DNA from: Terrimonas ginsenosidimutans
GTDB taxonomy: Bacteria; Bacteroidota; Bacteroidia; Chitinophagales; Chitinophagaceae
NCBI RefSeq assembly: GCF_022012415.1
Contig: NZ_JAKLTR010000001.1
Span: forward strand, 558,001 to 622,000
Length of the DNA: 64,000 bases
Reading direction: 5' to 3'
In this document: positions 1 through 8,864 of the stretch, piece after piece
Position numbering within the stretch: the first letter of the stretch is position 1
How the letters are laid out: every line of letters starts with the position of its first letter
Translations under genes and position numbers: made by a program
Notes under the pieces: model-generated
What the model saw: only the letters and a program-made list of their open reading frames with translations
Database searches by the model: none
Told to the model about the DNA's origin: nothing

Positions 1-280
1 GAGGAAAGGCTTCGTCCCATTTCCACCGGATATTTGTTTTTACAGCTGTTTCAGTTGCGACAGCATGCCATCTTCCGCGGGCGTATACGACCTCGCTTAT
101 GACCCGGCTTTTCTGTGCCTGTTCACGAATATAGGTCTCCAATTCAGGAAGGGTCTTAAAATCGTTATATGACTGACCAAGTGAGCTCTGGGTCATAACT
201 GCCGTCCATTCGGAATCAGATTGAGCAGATGTTACAAATGCCTGCAGGGAAAACAGGCATGCTACCAAAAAGGATTTCAT
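1..280 (-). CDS. Secreted protein of unknown function, cut by the window edge
   Basis: The reading frame opens at an ATG on the minus strand (278-280) and runs off the left end of the window, so only about 93 residues are visible. The first 18 or so residues form a signal peptide ending in TSAQ, so the product is exported to the periplasm or outer membrane. The mature part contains a segment of the kind ISEVVYARGRWHAVATE, a pattern of alternating hydrophobic and Gly/Trp residues that vaguely recalls repeat domains such as DUF7477. That resemblance is weak and no enzyme motif is visible. It is transcribed away from the CsbD-like gene across a spacer of about 240 bp. Confidence 0.7.
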   Translation of the reverse strand, partial: MKSFLVACLFSLQAFVTSAQSDSEWTAVMTQSSLGQSYNDFKTLPELETYIREQAQKSRVISEVVYARGRWHAVATETAVKTNIRWKWDEAFP

Positions 281-520
281 GAGGTGTGGTTATTACGCGC
301 GAAAAATAGTCTCCATTGATCGGTCCTGCAATACCCCTTTGAAGTGACGGAGCTACGTAGTCAACAACAGGGTTAATGTCAACGAACTGGGGCGGGTTTC
401 ACCGGAAATCATTATTTACACCATTCGCGATATCGTCTGTTTGAAAGTGAGCTTCTGTTACCCCATGACGGGTGTGCCCCTCCGGCCCGAATATTGTTTT
501 CTTAAAAGAAATTATGTGGT

Positions 521-736
521 ATGAGTAAGCAAAAGTTAAACTTAGAAACGCCCTGGCCGGAGGTGAAGGAAAAGATCAAGGAAGTGAATTATGACCTTAC
601 GGATGCTGATCTTATGCTAGAGCCGGGTAAAGAGGATGAACTGATCAGCAGGCTGGCCAAAAAAATGCATAAAACAGAGGAAGAGGTCAAGGGATGGATA
701 GAAAGTGTTGCGCACACGAAAAACCGTGCATCCTAG
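521..736 (+). CDS. CsbD-like small stress protein
   Basis: A 71-residue, highly charged soluble protein. The order of motifs PWPEVKEKIKE, LTDADLMLEPGKEDELISRLAKK and a C-terminal TEEEVKGWIES matches the compact helical CsbD family, in which a WxxxKGKxKE segment is followed by LTDDDL and a GKxDxLxxxLQ helix. CsbD proteins accumulate under general or osmotic stress, and their biochemical role is not known. The gene is monocistronic. Its stop codon directly abuts the stop of the convergent SGNH hydrolase gene, with no bases between them. The start is supported by position only, because no strong Shine-Dalgarno is visible. Confidence 0.75.
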   Translation: MSKQKLNLETPWPEVKEKIKEVNYDLTDADLMLEPGKEDELISRLAKKMHKTEEEVKGWIESVAHTKNRAS

Positions 737-1981
737 CTAAGGGGCACCCAACGAACTTACATAATCATTAAAACCTTTTGCCAGGGCGTTGAAAAGTAAA
801 GATCCCTGCAAGCGGTATCCATCAGCCGTGAAATGTACTTTATCACGGCTCATCAGGCCGCGCCTGGACCAACTATAGGCAGAGCCATAACCATTGGTGA
901 TGCGATAGAGATCCCAGAGAGGAATAAATTTTTTGTTGCAATAGGCAGAGAGTGATTTGTTGAGTGACTGCAAAACTGCATTTGAGGCACGTCGCTGCCG
1001 GTACGAATCCGGGGCCGTAGTAATAAGTATAGAGGCTCCGGGGGATGTTTGACGGAGTTTTTCCAAAAATGTTTCGAGGTCTTTGAGGAACATTGCTTCG
1101 AAAAAGCTGGCGCGCTGTGCTTCATTCGTCCCAAGGGAAATAATATAAAGATCTGCTTTAAGCGCCGGCAGTTGTTTCCAGAATAATGGTGCAATATTGT
1201 ACTGATCGTAACGGGCTCCGTTCACACCTATCGTATGATAGAGAATGCCAGGTGCGGAATTTTCAAGAGAAACCCCATAAAAGGCTTTTGGCTCACTGGT
1301 AGGAAGACTGGTGAGCGTGAATCCGGTAATAGGCTGTTTTAGTTCAACTTCCCGATAGACCGATGAGTCATTTGACTCACGTGATAAGGTATGAGGAATA
1401 TCGAGATTATCTGCCTGGAAGATCCAGCTGGTGTTTGCACTGGTATCAAGGAAAAACTTCATCTTATTAAAAACCTGTAGACCTTCGGTGAAGCTGGTAC
1501 GCAATGAAACACGCAGGTTTGCGGCTTCTGAGGTGGTGGTAATAGCATATCCGGAGATACCGGAACTTATTTGTATTTCAGGGTGAGCGACGCGATTAAA
1601 TTGCCAACGGATACTGGAGGAGCTGATAATATCCTGTGGTGCATTGGACAGGGCGATCTGGTATGGAAATACAAGTCCGCGGCCTGCATTTCCAAAGAAG
1701 TCCTGCAGATTTTTCCTGACCGTTCCGGAAAGAAAGTCGGCCTGAATATGTGAGTCTCCGATGTGCACGATGGAAACGACGGAGTTACTATCTTTTTTCA
1801 GGGTATAAAGTTTTTGGTAGAAGGAGTCGAGGCTGGTGTTATTAAAAATGCGGTTGAAGACAGCGCTGACGAAGGGGTATCGTTGAGCGAGTGCGTGATC
1901 GTCTGTGGGAATTCGCTGGCAGAAGCCGTTGAGATGGATGATGCAGGCGAGGGCGAGGGTATAGAGTAGGCGGAGGATCAT
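737..1981 (-). CDS. Secreted SGNH/GDSL-family hydrolase
   Basis: A 414-residue exported protein with an N-terminal signal peptide ending near GFCQ. The SGNH blocks are visible in order: GDSH at about residues 75-78 with the nucleophile Ser77, a glycine block near GVNGARYD, the GTNE block with the oxyanion Asn, and a C-terminal DKVHFTADGY (about 380-389) supplying the Asp/His pair. The family contains carbohydrate esterases and lipases that remove acetyl or acyl groups, so a periplasmic deacetylase of glycan or peptidoglycan is plausible, but the substrate cannot be read from sequence. An insertion of about 200 residues between blocks I and III may be an accessory beta domain. It ends flush against the CsbD-like gene. 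Confidence 0.8.
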   Translation of the reverse strand: MILRLLYTLALACIIHLNGFCQRIPTDDHALAQRYPFVSAVFNRIFNNTSLDSFYQKLYTLKKDSNSVVSIVHIGDSHIQADFLSGTVRKNLQDFFGNAGRGLVFPYQIALSNAPQDIISSSSIRWQFNRVAHPEIQISSGISGYAITTTSEAANLRVSLRTSFTEGLQVFNKMKFFLDTSANTSWIFQADNLDIPHTLSRESNDSSVYREVELKQPITGFTLTSLPTSEPKAFYGVSLENSAPGILYHTIGVNGARYDQYNIAPLFWKQLPALKADLYIISLGTNEAQRASFFEAMFLKDLETFLEKLRQTSPGASILITTAPDSYRQRRASNAVLQSLNKSLSAYCNKKFIPLWDLYRITNGYGSAYSWSRRGLMSRDKVHFTADGYRLQGSLLFNALAKGFNDYVSSLGAP

Positions 1982-2232
1982 TCAGTCGGGTTGGAGGATG
2001 ATGGATGAAGAGTGGGAGTATCGTGGAGGCAGTCCTTTTCAGACACCGCCAGCAGCCCTTCGGGCCCTCCCTCCCCCGCCACCAACCTGCCGATGGATGT
2101 TTGGGTTTATAGAAATATTGTTAGGGCAGAATCACTCCCGCCATACTTACACGTATTCCCTTACCGAATCCCGGTTGCTAAGCTAGTTGCTACGATCTTT
2201 ACCTTAATCTTCAGATCACTAATCAATGACAC

Positions 2233-2310
2233 TGTAAAGATCAGTTCCAGCCAAGCCAAAACCATGGGAAAAACCACGGAATCGGCGGGAAAATAACGGA
2301 GATCTTCCGT
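2233..2310 (+). repeat. Degenerate fragment of the dispersed structured element (copy C)
   Basis: This stretch aligns by eye with the right end of the longer repeats at 34086-34554 and, inverted, 52757-53216. Shared blocks are TGTAAAGATC, CCATGGGAAAAA and GCGGGAAAATAACGGA in the same order and similar spacing. The remainder of the 353-bp gap between the SGNH and rpoN genes (1982-2334) shows no gene, and no further similarity to the two long copies was seen. This looks like a decayed or truncated copy. Confidence 0.55.
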
Positions 2311-2334
2311 CAAAAAACATGTATCAATGCCAAA

Positions 2335-3822
2335 CTACAGCTCTTTACGCAAACGAGCAACCGGAATATTCAACTGCTCCCGGTATTTCGCAACAGTACG
2401 ACGCGCAATATTGTATCCTTTCTCCTGCAACAATTCCGTCAATCGTTCATCACTCAACGGGCGTTTTTTATTTTCGCCTTCGATCAGGTCACTAAGGATC
2501 TTCTTCACCTCACGGGTAGACACTTCTTCTCCGCTATCTGTGCTCAGGGATTCACTAAAGAAGAATTTAAGCCGATACGTTCCGAATTCAGTTTGCACAA
2601 ATTTGCTGTTAGCCACGCGGCTTACAGTTGAAATGTCAAGCCCTGTTTTTTCAGCAATATCTTTCAGGATCATCGGGCGGAGTGTTGTTTCGTCTCCGGT
2701 CAGGAAAAAGTCATGCTGATGATTCATGATCGCTGTCATCGTGCTCAACAATGTATGCTGGCGCTGTTTGATGGCATCAATAAACCATTTTGCGGCATCG
2801 ATCTTTTGCTTGATAAATAAGACGGCTTCCTTTTGGCGTTTGTCTTTTTTTGCTCCGCGATCATATTCTTTCATCATATCGCGATACCCTTCACTGATGC
2901 GTAGCTCCGGTGCATTCCTTGAATTGAGGGTAAGTTCCAGTTTGCCGCCATTGTTCATAATAAAGAAGTCCGGCACAACATAGCTTTCCGCTTTATTGAT
3001 ACCTCCAACATTACCGCCCGGCTTGGGGTTAAGGCGGATGATCTGCTGCATTACTTCTTTCAGCTGGTCCTCATCTATATTGAGCCCTCGTTGGATCTTT
3101 TCGTAGTGTTTCTTGGTAAACTCGTCGAAGTACCGGCGGATCGCCATGATTGCGGTATCAACATCGCGGCCTTCGTCTTTCTGACGTTGCAGCTGTAGTA
3201 GCAGGCATTCCTGGAGATCGCGTGCAGCAACTCCGGGAGGATCAAACCGCTGGATCCGTTGAATGATCGCCTCCACCTCCTCGTCTGTAGCGGAAACATT
3301 CTGACGGAATGCAAGATCATCCACGATCGCAGATGTTTCGCGGCGCAGATAGCCGTCCTCATCAATACTTCCAACGATCTGCTCAGCTATACGTTGCTCC
3401 TTCTCGCTGAGTTTTAAAAGCCCCAGCTGGTTCAACAGGGTCTCATAAAAGCTCGCTTCCGTTTTAAACGGGATCTGCTTCTGTTCCTCGTCAGGATAAT
3501 TATCGTCGCGCAATTTATAATCGGCAACATCATCATCTCCATCATGGACATATTCGCTTACATCGATATTATCATACTCATCCTCGCTTCCGCTCTTTTC
3601 TTCGTATTCTGTATCACCGGTATCGGTAAACTCGTCTTTCAACTCATCTGCATTATCATCATGCTTCTCGTCGTCGAGTTCCAGTGCAGGGTTTTCCTCC
3701 AGCTCCTCTTTGATACGTTCTTCGAGGTTCGCGGTCGGAACTTGCAGCAGTTTCATCAACTGGATCTGCTGAGGCGATAATTTTTGTAAAAGCTTCTGCT
3801 GTAACGTTTGGCTAAGGGCCAT
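2335..3822 (-). CDS. rpoN: RNA polymerase sigma-54 factor RpoN
   Basis: A 495-residue sigma-54. Region I is the glutamine/leucine-rich N-terminus (LQQKLLQKLSPQQIQLMKLLQ), which binds enhancer-binding AAA+ activators. An acidic region II of about 80 residues follows (D/E-rich with many DDD and EDE runs). The C-terminus carries the RpoN box ARRTVAKYR at about residues 473-481, which contacts the -24 promoter element. Sigma-54 directs core polymerase to -24/-12 promoters and needs an activator to melt them; no such activator is encoded in this window. The start Met precedes ALSQTLQQK, as is usual for the family in Bacteroidota. It stands alone, with a 353-bp spacer on its downstream side. Confidence 0.97.
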   Translation of the reverse strand: MALSQTLQQKLLQKLSPQQIQLMKLLQVPTANLEERIKEELEENPALELDDEKHDDNADELKDEFTDTGDTEYEEKSGSEDEYDNIDVSEYVHDGDDDVADYKLRDDNYPDEEQKQIPFKTEASFYETLLNQLGLLKLSEKEQRIAEQIVGSIDEDGYLRRETSAIVDDLAFRQNVSATDEEVEAIIQRIQRFDPPGVAARDLQECLLLQLQRQKDEGRDVDTAIMAIRRYFDEFTKKHYEKIQRGLNIDEDQLKEVMQQIIRLNPKPGGNVGGINKAESYVVPDFFIMNNGGKLELTLNSRNAPELRISEGYRDMMKEYDRGAKKDKRQKEAVLFIKQKIDAAKWFIDAIKQRQHTLLSTMTAIMNHQHDFFLTGDETTLRPMILKDIAEKTGLDISTVSRVANSKFVQTEFGTYRLKFFFSESLSTDSGEEVSTREVKKILSDLIEGENKKRPLSDERLTELLQEKGYNIARRTVAKYREQLNIPVARLRKEL

Positions 3823-3932
3823 AATATTCAGACATTTAGTGGCTGGTAAATGTGTAAGGCATTAGACTTAGACAAAAATCCGGCCGTTTATCAAAAATCA
3901 GGCCGTAAATTTACAAAACAAAGGAATACGAC

Positions 3933-4292
3933 ATGGCGGAACGATCCATTTGTTTGTTTGTTGTGATCATTCTCCTCTTAAATGGGGAAATTTTTGCACA
4001 AGATAAAAATGTGGAAAACTTGACTACCGGGGGCTTGGAAAAGACGATCGAAAGGCGTTTCCTGGAGGGAAAAGACGGTGCGCATTTGCTTAGAAAGAAG
4101 ACGATTATGTGGGGAAAGCCTGATATGATAAGCCAGCCGAGGATATTGTTGAGAGCGCCTATTCCTGAGAGTTTCTTTTGCAGGAAGGAGTGGCAGTTTG
4201 AGAAAGCGACATCAATACCGTTGAGATTCCGGTTGGGGTCGTTGGCGTATACAGATTATTTGGAAGGCAAACCGAACGCATTCAAGCCCTGA
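3933..4292 (+). CDS. Small secreted protein, unknown
   Basis: A 119-residue protein starting with a clear signal peptide (hydrophobic [12 protein letters not shown], cleavage near IFAQ). The mature part of about 95 residues is basic, has a single Cys and no recognised motif. It lies divergent to rpoN and convergent with the GHL10 gene, and ends just before a strong bidirectional hairpin terminator, which supports it being a real transcribed gene. No function can be assigned. It could be a lineage-restricted envelope protein. Confidence 0.55.
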   Translation: MAERSICLFVVIILLLNGEIFAQDKNVENLTTGGLEKTIERRFLEGKDGAHLLRKKTIMWGKPDMISQPRILLRAPIPESFFCRKEWQFEKATSIPLRFRLGSLAYTDYLEGKPNAFKP

Positions 4293-4309
4293 TGACATAT
4301 CTTGAAAAG

Positions 4310-4347
4310 AAAAGCGGCATTTCGAGAAAGATCGAAATGCCGCTTTT
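4310..4347. terminator. Bidirectional Rho-independent terminator
   Basis: A perfect 16-bp stem (AAAAGCGGCATTTCGA and its complement) closes a 6-nt loop and ends in T-runs on both strands. It sits between the convergent genes ending at 4292 and 4359 and can serve both. Confidence 0.9.
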
Positions 4348-4358
4348 TATTTGAGGGA

Positions 4359-5567
4359 TTACTTCCTGGGTTTTTCGGGGAGCCAATCCATAACCGGGAT
4401 CTTAGCTGCGGTTTTATAATAGTTAGTGCGAAGGCTATCGTTCCAGTTATTGGGATTTCGTTTGAAAGAAGAGCTGTTGTAGAACACACTTCCTTTGATC
4501 TCGGGGTATTCGCGGACGAGATTGATCTGGTTCGGCAGCTCAGCGGGCCTTTTCCAGGGAGCGCTGTTCTCATAGAAGCGATAGATGCCGTGGCCAATAT
4601 AAACGTGCCGGCCGTAGCTATGCTTATTCCACCAATCAACCATTGTTTCGAAAGGGATCTTACTGTGACCGATCTCAAGGTATAATTGCGGGGCCACATA
4701 GTCGATCCAGCCGGTTTTCAACCAAAGAAGAATATCTGCATAGAGATCGTCATAGTTTGTAACACCGGCTTTTGTATCACTTCCTTCAGGGTCCTGCGAA
4801 GCATTGCGCCAGACGCTGAACGGAGAGATCCCGAATTTGCAATACGGTTTTTCGGCTTTAATGGCTATGCTGATCTTTTCAATGATGGAATCAACATTCG
4901 CTCTTCTCCAGTCATCTTTTGAGAGGGTGCTGCCTGATCTTTTATACGATAAAGCATCGGGAAATTCCTTGCCTGGTAAGCGATAGGGGTAAAAATAGTC
5001 GTCCATGTGAATGGCATCTATATCGTACCGCTTCACAATATCGCGGACGACATTGACCACGAACTCCTGTGCGAGTTTATTTGCGGGGTCAAAATATTTC
5101 TTATCTCCATAAGTAAGAAACCATTCAGGGTGCGTGCGTGTAACATGGTCCGGGGCGATGGACGCTGTGCGGATATTAAAGTTTGCGCGATAGGGATTTA
5201 GCCAGGCGTGAAATTCCATTCCCCGTTTATGCGCTTCTTCGATCATAAAAACAAGCGGGTCATAGAAAGGGAACGTCGGCTTCCCCTGGATCCCCGTCAG
5301 CCACTGGCTCCAGGGTTCATAAGGTGATGCATAAAACGCGTCTGCCGCAGGTCTGATCTGAACGATCACGGCATTCATGCCGTTGCGCTGGTGCATGTCC
5401 AGCAACTGAATAAAACTGGCTTTTTGCTCGGCGGGATTACTTACGCCACGCGGAGGCCAGTCGATATTATCAACAGTTGCTATCCAAACACCACGGAACT
5501 CGTATTCGGGCTGGGCGAATGAGGACAGGCAGAAAAGGCAAGAAAGGGTCAGAAAAAACAGCTTCAT
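4359..5567 (-). CDS. GHL10-family (YngK-like) secreted glycoside hydrolase
   Basis: A 402-residue exported protein with a signal peptide ending SSFAQ. It begins with the diagnostic EFRGVWIATVDNIDWPP followed by QLLDMHQRNGMNAVIVQIRP and DAFYASPYEPWSQWLTG, the start of the TIM-barrel of the glycosyl hydrolase-like 10 family (formerly DUF187, B. subtilis YngK). Further barrel segments HAWLNPYRAN, GEIK-like acidic turns and IHMDDYFYPY carry likely catalytic acids. Relatives are thought to act on bacterial cell-wall or polysaccharide substrates, but specificity is poorly defined. Length is typical for the single-domain form. It ends at the bidirectional terminator shared with the upstream convergent gene. 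Confidence 0.88.
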   Translation of the reverse strand: MKLFFLTLSCLFCLSSFAQPEYEFRGVWIATVDNIDWPPRGVSNPAEQKASFIQLLDMHQRNGMNAVIVQIRPAADAFYASPYEPWSQWLTGIQGKPTFPFYDPLVFMIEEAHKRGMEFHAWLNPYRANFNIRTASIAPDHVTRTHPEWFLTYGDKKYFDPANKLAQEFVVNVVRDIVKRYDIDAIHMDDYFYPYRLPGKEFPDALSYKRSGSTLSKDDWRRANVDSIIEKISIAIKAEKPYCKFGISPFSVWRNASQDPEGSDTKAGVTNYDDLYADILLWLKTGWIDYVAPQLYLEIGHSKIPFETMVDWWNKHSYGRHVYIGHGIYRFYENSAPWKRPAELPNQINLVREYPEIKGSVFYNSSSFKRNPNNWNDSLRTNYYKTAAKIPVMDWLPEKPRK

Positions 5568-5643
5568 TGTTGTAAATCAAGTGAAATACAAAACTAGGCC
5601 ATTGGTGGTTACTGACTAAGTAAAAAGTCAAAATTAAAAATTA

Positions 5644-5667
5644 AAAAAGAGCCCGAAGAGACTCTTT
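5644..5667 (-). terminator. Rho-independent terminator after the MarR gene
   Basis: Read on the minus strand, AAAGAG pairs with CTCTTT around a UUCG-containing loop and is followed by a T-rich stretch, just downstream of the MarR stop codon at 5681. Confidence 0.65.
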
Positions 5668-5680
5668 AACTTTTTGTTGC

Positions 5681-6139
5681 TTACTTGCTTCCGCGAAGTT
5701 TATCCAGCAATTCGCTGAGGGTCGCTGCTTCCTTTTTGCTGAGGTTGGCGAGAACATTGTCCATTTCGTCCTGACGGGTATCCAGCTTTTCAAGCACTTT
5801 CTTTCCCTTGTCAGTGATCATTACATCCACCAGGCGCCGGTCTGACTTGCAGGTACCCTTTTTCACCAGACCTTTTGCGATCAACCGGTCGACGATCCTG
5901 CTGGTATCACTCATCTTATCCAGCATTCGCTCCCTGATCTGAAGCGTGGACAATGGATTTGGAAGACTTCCTCTTAAAATACGGAGAATATTGAACTGTT
6001 GAGGGGTGATGTCTGCCGATGCAAAAATCTCTTTTGTTTGCTCAGACATCCAGTTAAAAGTGTAGATCAGGTTAACTGCCGCTTTATGGTAGTCGCTGCG
6101 AAATTTCGTTTGTATGTCCTGGTCGATGCCCATAGTCAT
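5681..6139 (-). CDS. MarR-family transcriptional regulator
   Basis: A 152-residue winged-helix protein. After an N-terminal dimerisation helix (NLIYTFNWMSEQTKEIF), the DNA-binding part shows ITPQQFNILRILRG, a recognition region MSDTSRIVDRLIAKGLVKK and the wing with the family hallmark DRRLVDVMITDKG. A C-terminal dimerisation helix (LSKKEAATLSELLDKLRG) follows. MarR proteins usually repress adjacent genes and respond to small phenolic or oxidative signals. Here no obvious target flanks it, because the upstream 890 bp hold no gene. A second in-frame Met two codons on (6133) is an alternative start. Confidence 0.9.
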   Translation of the reverse strand: MTMGIDQDIQTKFRSDYHKAAVNLIYTFNWMSEQTKEIFASADITPQQFNILRILRGSLPNPLSTLQIRERMLDKMSDTSRIVDRLIAKGLVKKGTCKSDRRLVDVMITDKGKKVLEKLDTRQDEMDNVLANLSKKEAATLSELLDKLRGSK

Positions 6140-7030
6140 AAGGTTAAAGTAGTAAATAATAAAGCGTCAGTTCCGGAAGGAAGTACAAAATTAATGTTAT
6201 AACATTGACTTCCCAAAAAAATCGATGTAATCCAATAAGGGCCTGAATTTGGCCGGATCCGGGTGCCCGCTTCATTCCGCACCGAAATTAGGATTTTTTG
6301 ATCTCTGGAGAACTTTCCGGAAAATGTGTCTGCATCTATCTTTTCTGGAATTCTATGATCTGATATGCCACAACTGTTATACTAAGTATCTTCTTTTTAT
6401 GCTTTCTGCGTATCTGTTTTCATCAGGGGTTGGGCTTTGCCGGATCTGTTTGACTTTCAGGTATACCAGGAAAACCCGGTGCAGATCGTTATTGCAATGA
6501 TCATTTGCCTGGCCGTATTCTTCTTCTCCGGAAATACGCAACTTCTTTTGTATGATGATAAGGTGACAGAGAGAAATTCTTCGTTCGCGGTCATATTTTT
6601 TTGATGGGACACAAGGAATGGCCTTTAGCAACTATTAACAGGCGGGTGTTCCAAAGAAATACCGCCGGGCGCGGCTATGGGCATAATGCTTATTCTATCT
6701 ATGATCATTCCGACGCCTGCCCGGTCAACAAAAACTGATCTTAAGCTGAAATTTAATGACGGAACATCTCCGGTCCTTCGATCGGAAGCCAGTTAACAAA
6801 AGCTCACTGTATTTACCTCCAGGACCAATGAGCGATTGACGCATAAAGAACCTTGTAGCCGAAATCTTTAAATACCCGGAGAGTGGTATTGTCTTGCTTT
6901 GTTAAAATCGGGTCCTTTGCAGTCTCAACTATCAACATGCAACTGCTTACTAACTTCGTCCGCCCTTTCTGCGAGGGTTTTGTTTCCTTCTACACACTGG
7001 TGTATGAAAAATTTTCCGGCAGGTAGATTT
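6140..7030. other. 890-bp region with no intact gene, possible decayed coding sequence
   Basis: No open frame here looks like an intact gene. On the plus strand around 6400-6603, a frame without an ATG until midway reads as plausible protein with a membrane-like helix (VQIVIAMIICLAVFFFSG) ending at a stop. Around 6677-6796 another short frame starts MGIMLILSMIIPTPA. They are in different frames and separated by stops, which fits remnants of one or more decayed membrane or exported proteins. It could equally be chance in noncoding DNA. Confidence 0.3.
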
Positions 7031-7516
7031 CTAGTGTTGACCAGGATTCTTCTTCAATTCAGCGGAAAGCTTAAAGATGGTGAACAGGTGGTGAGCTTCA
7101 TGTAACAGGAAGAAGTTAAGCCACTGGATCATATGCATCGATCCGTAGACCGGGTGATTACCTGTTCTTGCCAGGTCAGTTTCATTAAAGCTGAGCATGC
7201 CTGAAGAGATCTCCTTGCGGACACTAAGCAGTTCCTGGATTATTTCACGCGATGATTTGATCACATGCTCATGAAAAAGCGGATCGCCTTCTGCGGAATA
7301 CACGTCAAATGAAGGATTTCCTCCTTCAAGCATCTGCCGTACGCGATGGACAAACGTGTGCTGATAGGTTTCGAGATGTACAATGTTCTCAAAAATAGAC
7401 CACTTTCCGGGAAAGATCTGCATCCTGATCTGATCATCTGATAGTCCGTCGATCAGTTCTATTAACGACTTGTGCTGATACTGTAACCGGGTGGAGATGG
7501 AAGATGGCATTTGCAT
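7031..7516 (-). CDS. DinB-superfamily protein (putative metal-dependent)
   Basis: A 161-residue four-helix-bundle protein of the DinB/YfiT type. The characteristic PGKWSIFENIVHLETYQHTF supplies the first conserved histidine (about residue 48), and the C-terminal FLLHEAHHLFTI supplies the second cluster (139, 142, 143). These residues normally bind one divalent metal. Members include thiol-S-transferases and many proteins of unknown substrate induced by damage or stress, so the reaction cannot be named. It is monocistronic and flanked by long untranslated DNA on its downstream side. Confidence 0.85.
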   Translation of the reverse strand: MQMPSSISTRLQYQHKSLIELIDGLSDDQIRMQIFPGKWSIFENIVHLETYQHTFVHRVRQMLEGGNPSFDVYSAEGDPLFHEHVIKSSREIIQELLSVRKEISSGMLSFNETDLARTGNHPVYGSMHMIQWLNFFLLHEAHHLFTIFKLSAELKKNPGQH

Positions 7517-7792
7517 GGTAAACTCTTTGACTTGTGTGGCAATTCATAGAGTATGGACGGTGGTTATGAACGATCATCATCCGTTTCCCGTTATTTCAAA
7601 CTTACGCCGTGAATAAGGAGAAAACAGACGCTAAAGTTAAGTAATTAGTACAACCGAATCTTTCTCCAATGCATTTTAACTAAATATAATGCGGACAATT
7701 CAGCGATGATCGTGCCGGCAGATATGTGTATTCTCTTATTGGGCACTTCAGGATGATGTTACAACACGGGGGTGTCAGCGCAGTGGGATATT

Positions 7793-8824
7793 TTAATCGT
7801 CACTCCAAACTTTTGTTCCTTCAGAACAATTTGCGCAGATATCGATATTCTTCCTGCCTTTCAATATTTGTGTACGGAACTTTGTGTACTCTCCGTTTTT
7901 CCAGATCTCTTTGAATGATCTTTCCCGAAGGTTTCCCAGCCTGTGTTGTGCATCTTTATCAAAGCAGCATGGAGCAACGAGGCCATCCCAGGTGATCACC
8001 GGGTCATGCCACAAACGCCAGCACTGATTGGCCAGCTTGCCTTTGAACTCTGTGCCTTTTGATGTTTTGCGATAGCGGCTGTATTTATCGATAGTGGGAA
8101 TAAGCTGATTGGGATCTTTTTCGAAATCGTATACCTGTGCTGTTTTAAACCAGACATCGTCGACGCCGATCTCTTTTGCCAGCCTTTTCACTTCTTCGAT
8201 CTGATGTTCGTTATGACGCACTACCAGGAACTGAAAGATCACAAACGGTGTCTTGCTTTTCAATTCTTTCTTCCATTTCACAATGTTTGCGGCACCTTCC
8301 AGCACTTTCTTAAGCTGTCCACCCACGCGATATTGCTGATAGACTTCCTGTGTGGTTCCGTCAATTGATATGATCAGCCTGTCGAGCCCGCTTTCAATGG
8401 TCCGTTTTGCATTGGCATCAGTGAGGTAATGAGCATTGGTGGAAGTGGCGGTATAGATCTTTTTTTCAGAGGCATATTTCACCATATCCAGGAAAGAAGG
8501 ATTCAGATATGGTTCTCCCTGGAAATAGAACACGAGATAAAGGAGTTCCTTATGTAACTGATCGATCGTTTCCCTGAAGAAATCGCGTTGCAGCATTCCG
8601 GTAGGCCGGGTAAATGCCCGAAGTCCGCTTGGGCATTCCGGGCAGCGTAAATTGCAGGATGTGGTGGGTTCAAAAGAAATAGACACGGGCATGCCCCATT
8701 GAACAGCTTTTTTCGTCCATTTGCTGAGATAATAACTGCTCAGTACTTTTAACCCATTCCAGGCCCGCCGGGGGGTGAGCTTGGATAAAAGATTGATACT
8801 ATCGTTTCTATTCACTCTGGCCAT
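7793..8824 (-). CDS. Radical SAM protein with C-terminal SPASM-type cluster domain
   Basis: A 343-residue cytoplasmic enzyme. The radical SAM [4Fe-4S] motif CxxxCxxC is at Cys57, Cys61 and Cys64 (CNLRCPEC), preceded by the typical ISFEPTTS strand. The C-terminal part has a second cysteine-rich region, NQCWRLW, APCCFD and DICANC, as in SPASM domains that bind auxiliary Fe-S clusters. SPASM proteins modify peptides, proteins or cofactors, or act in anaerobic maturation; the substrate here is unknown. No precursor peptide gene is evident next to it. It is divergent from pxpB with a gap of about 40 bp, so the two may share a promoter region. Confidence 0.9.
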   Translation of the reverse strand: MARVNRNDSINLLSKLTPRRAWNGLKVLSSYYLSKWTKKAVQWGMPVSISFEPTTSCNLRCPECPSGLRAFTRPTGMLQRDFFRETIDQLHKELLYLVFYFQGEPYLNPSFLDMVKYASEKKIYTATSTNAHYLTDANAKRTIESGLDRLIISIDGTTQEVYQQYRVGGQLKKVLEGAANIVKWKKELKSKTPFVIFQFLVVRHNEHQIEEVKRLAKEIGVDDVWFKTAQVYDFEKDPNQLIPTIDKYSRYRKTSKGTEFKGKLANQCWRLWHDPVITWDGLVAPCCFDKDAQHRLGNLRERSFKEIWKNGEYTKFRTQILKGRKNIDICANCSEGTKVWSDD

Positions 8825-8864
8825 CCGGGAGTAAAGTTAAGTTGGTATCTTCAAATGCTTTTCA

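Noticed and set aside
853-1194. Minus-strand frame in the SGNH gene in another frame
   Set aside because: It overlaps a gene with clear SGNH blocks and has Cys/His/Pro-rich, domain-free translation.
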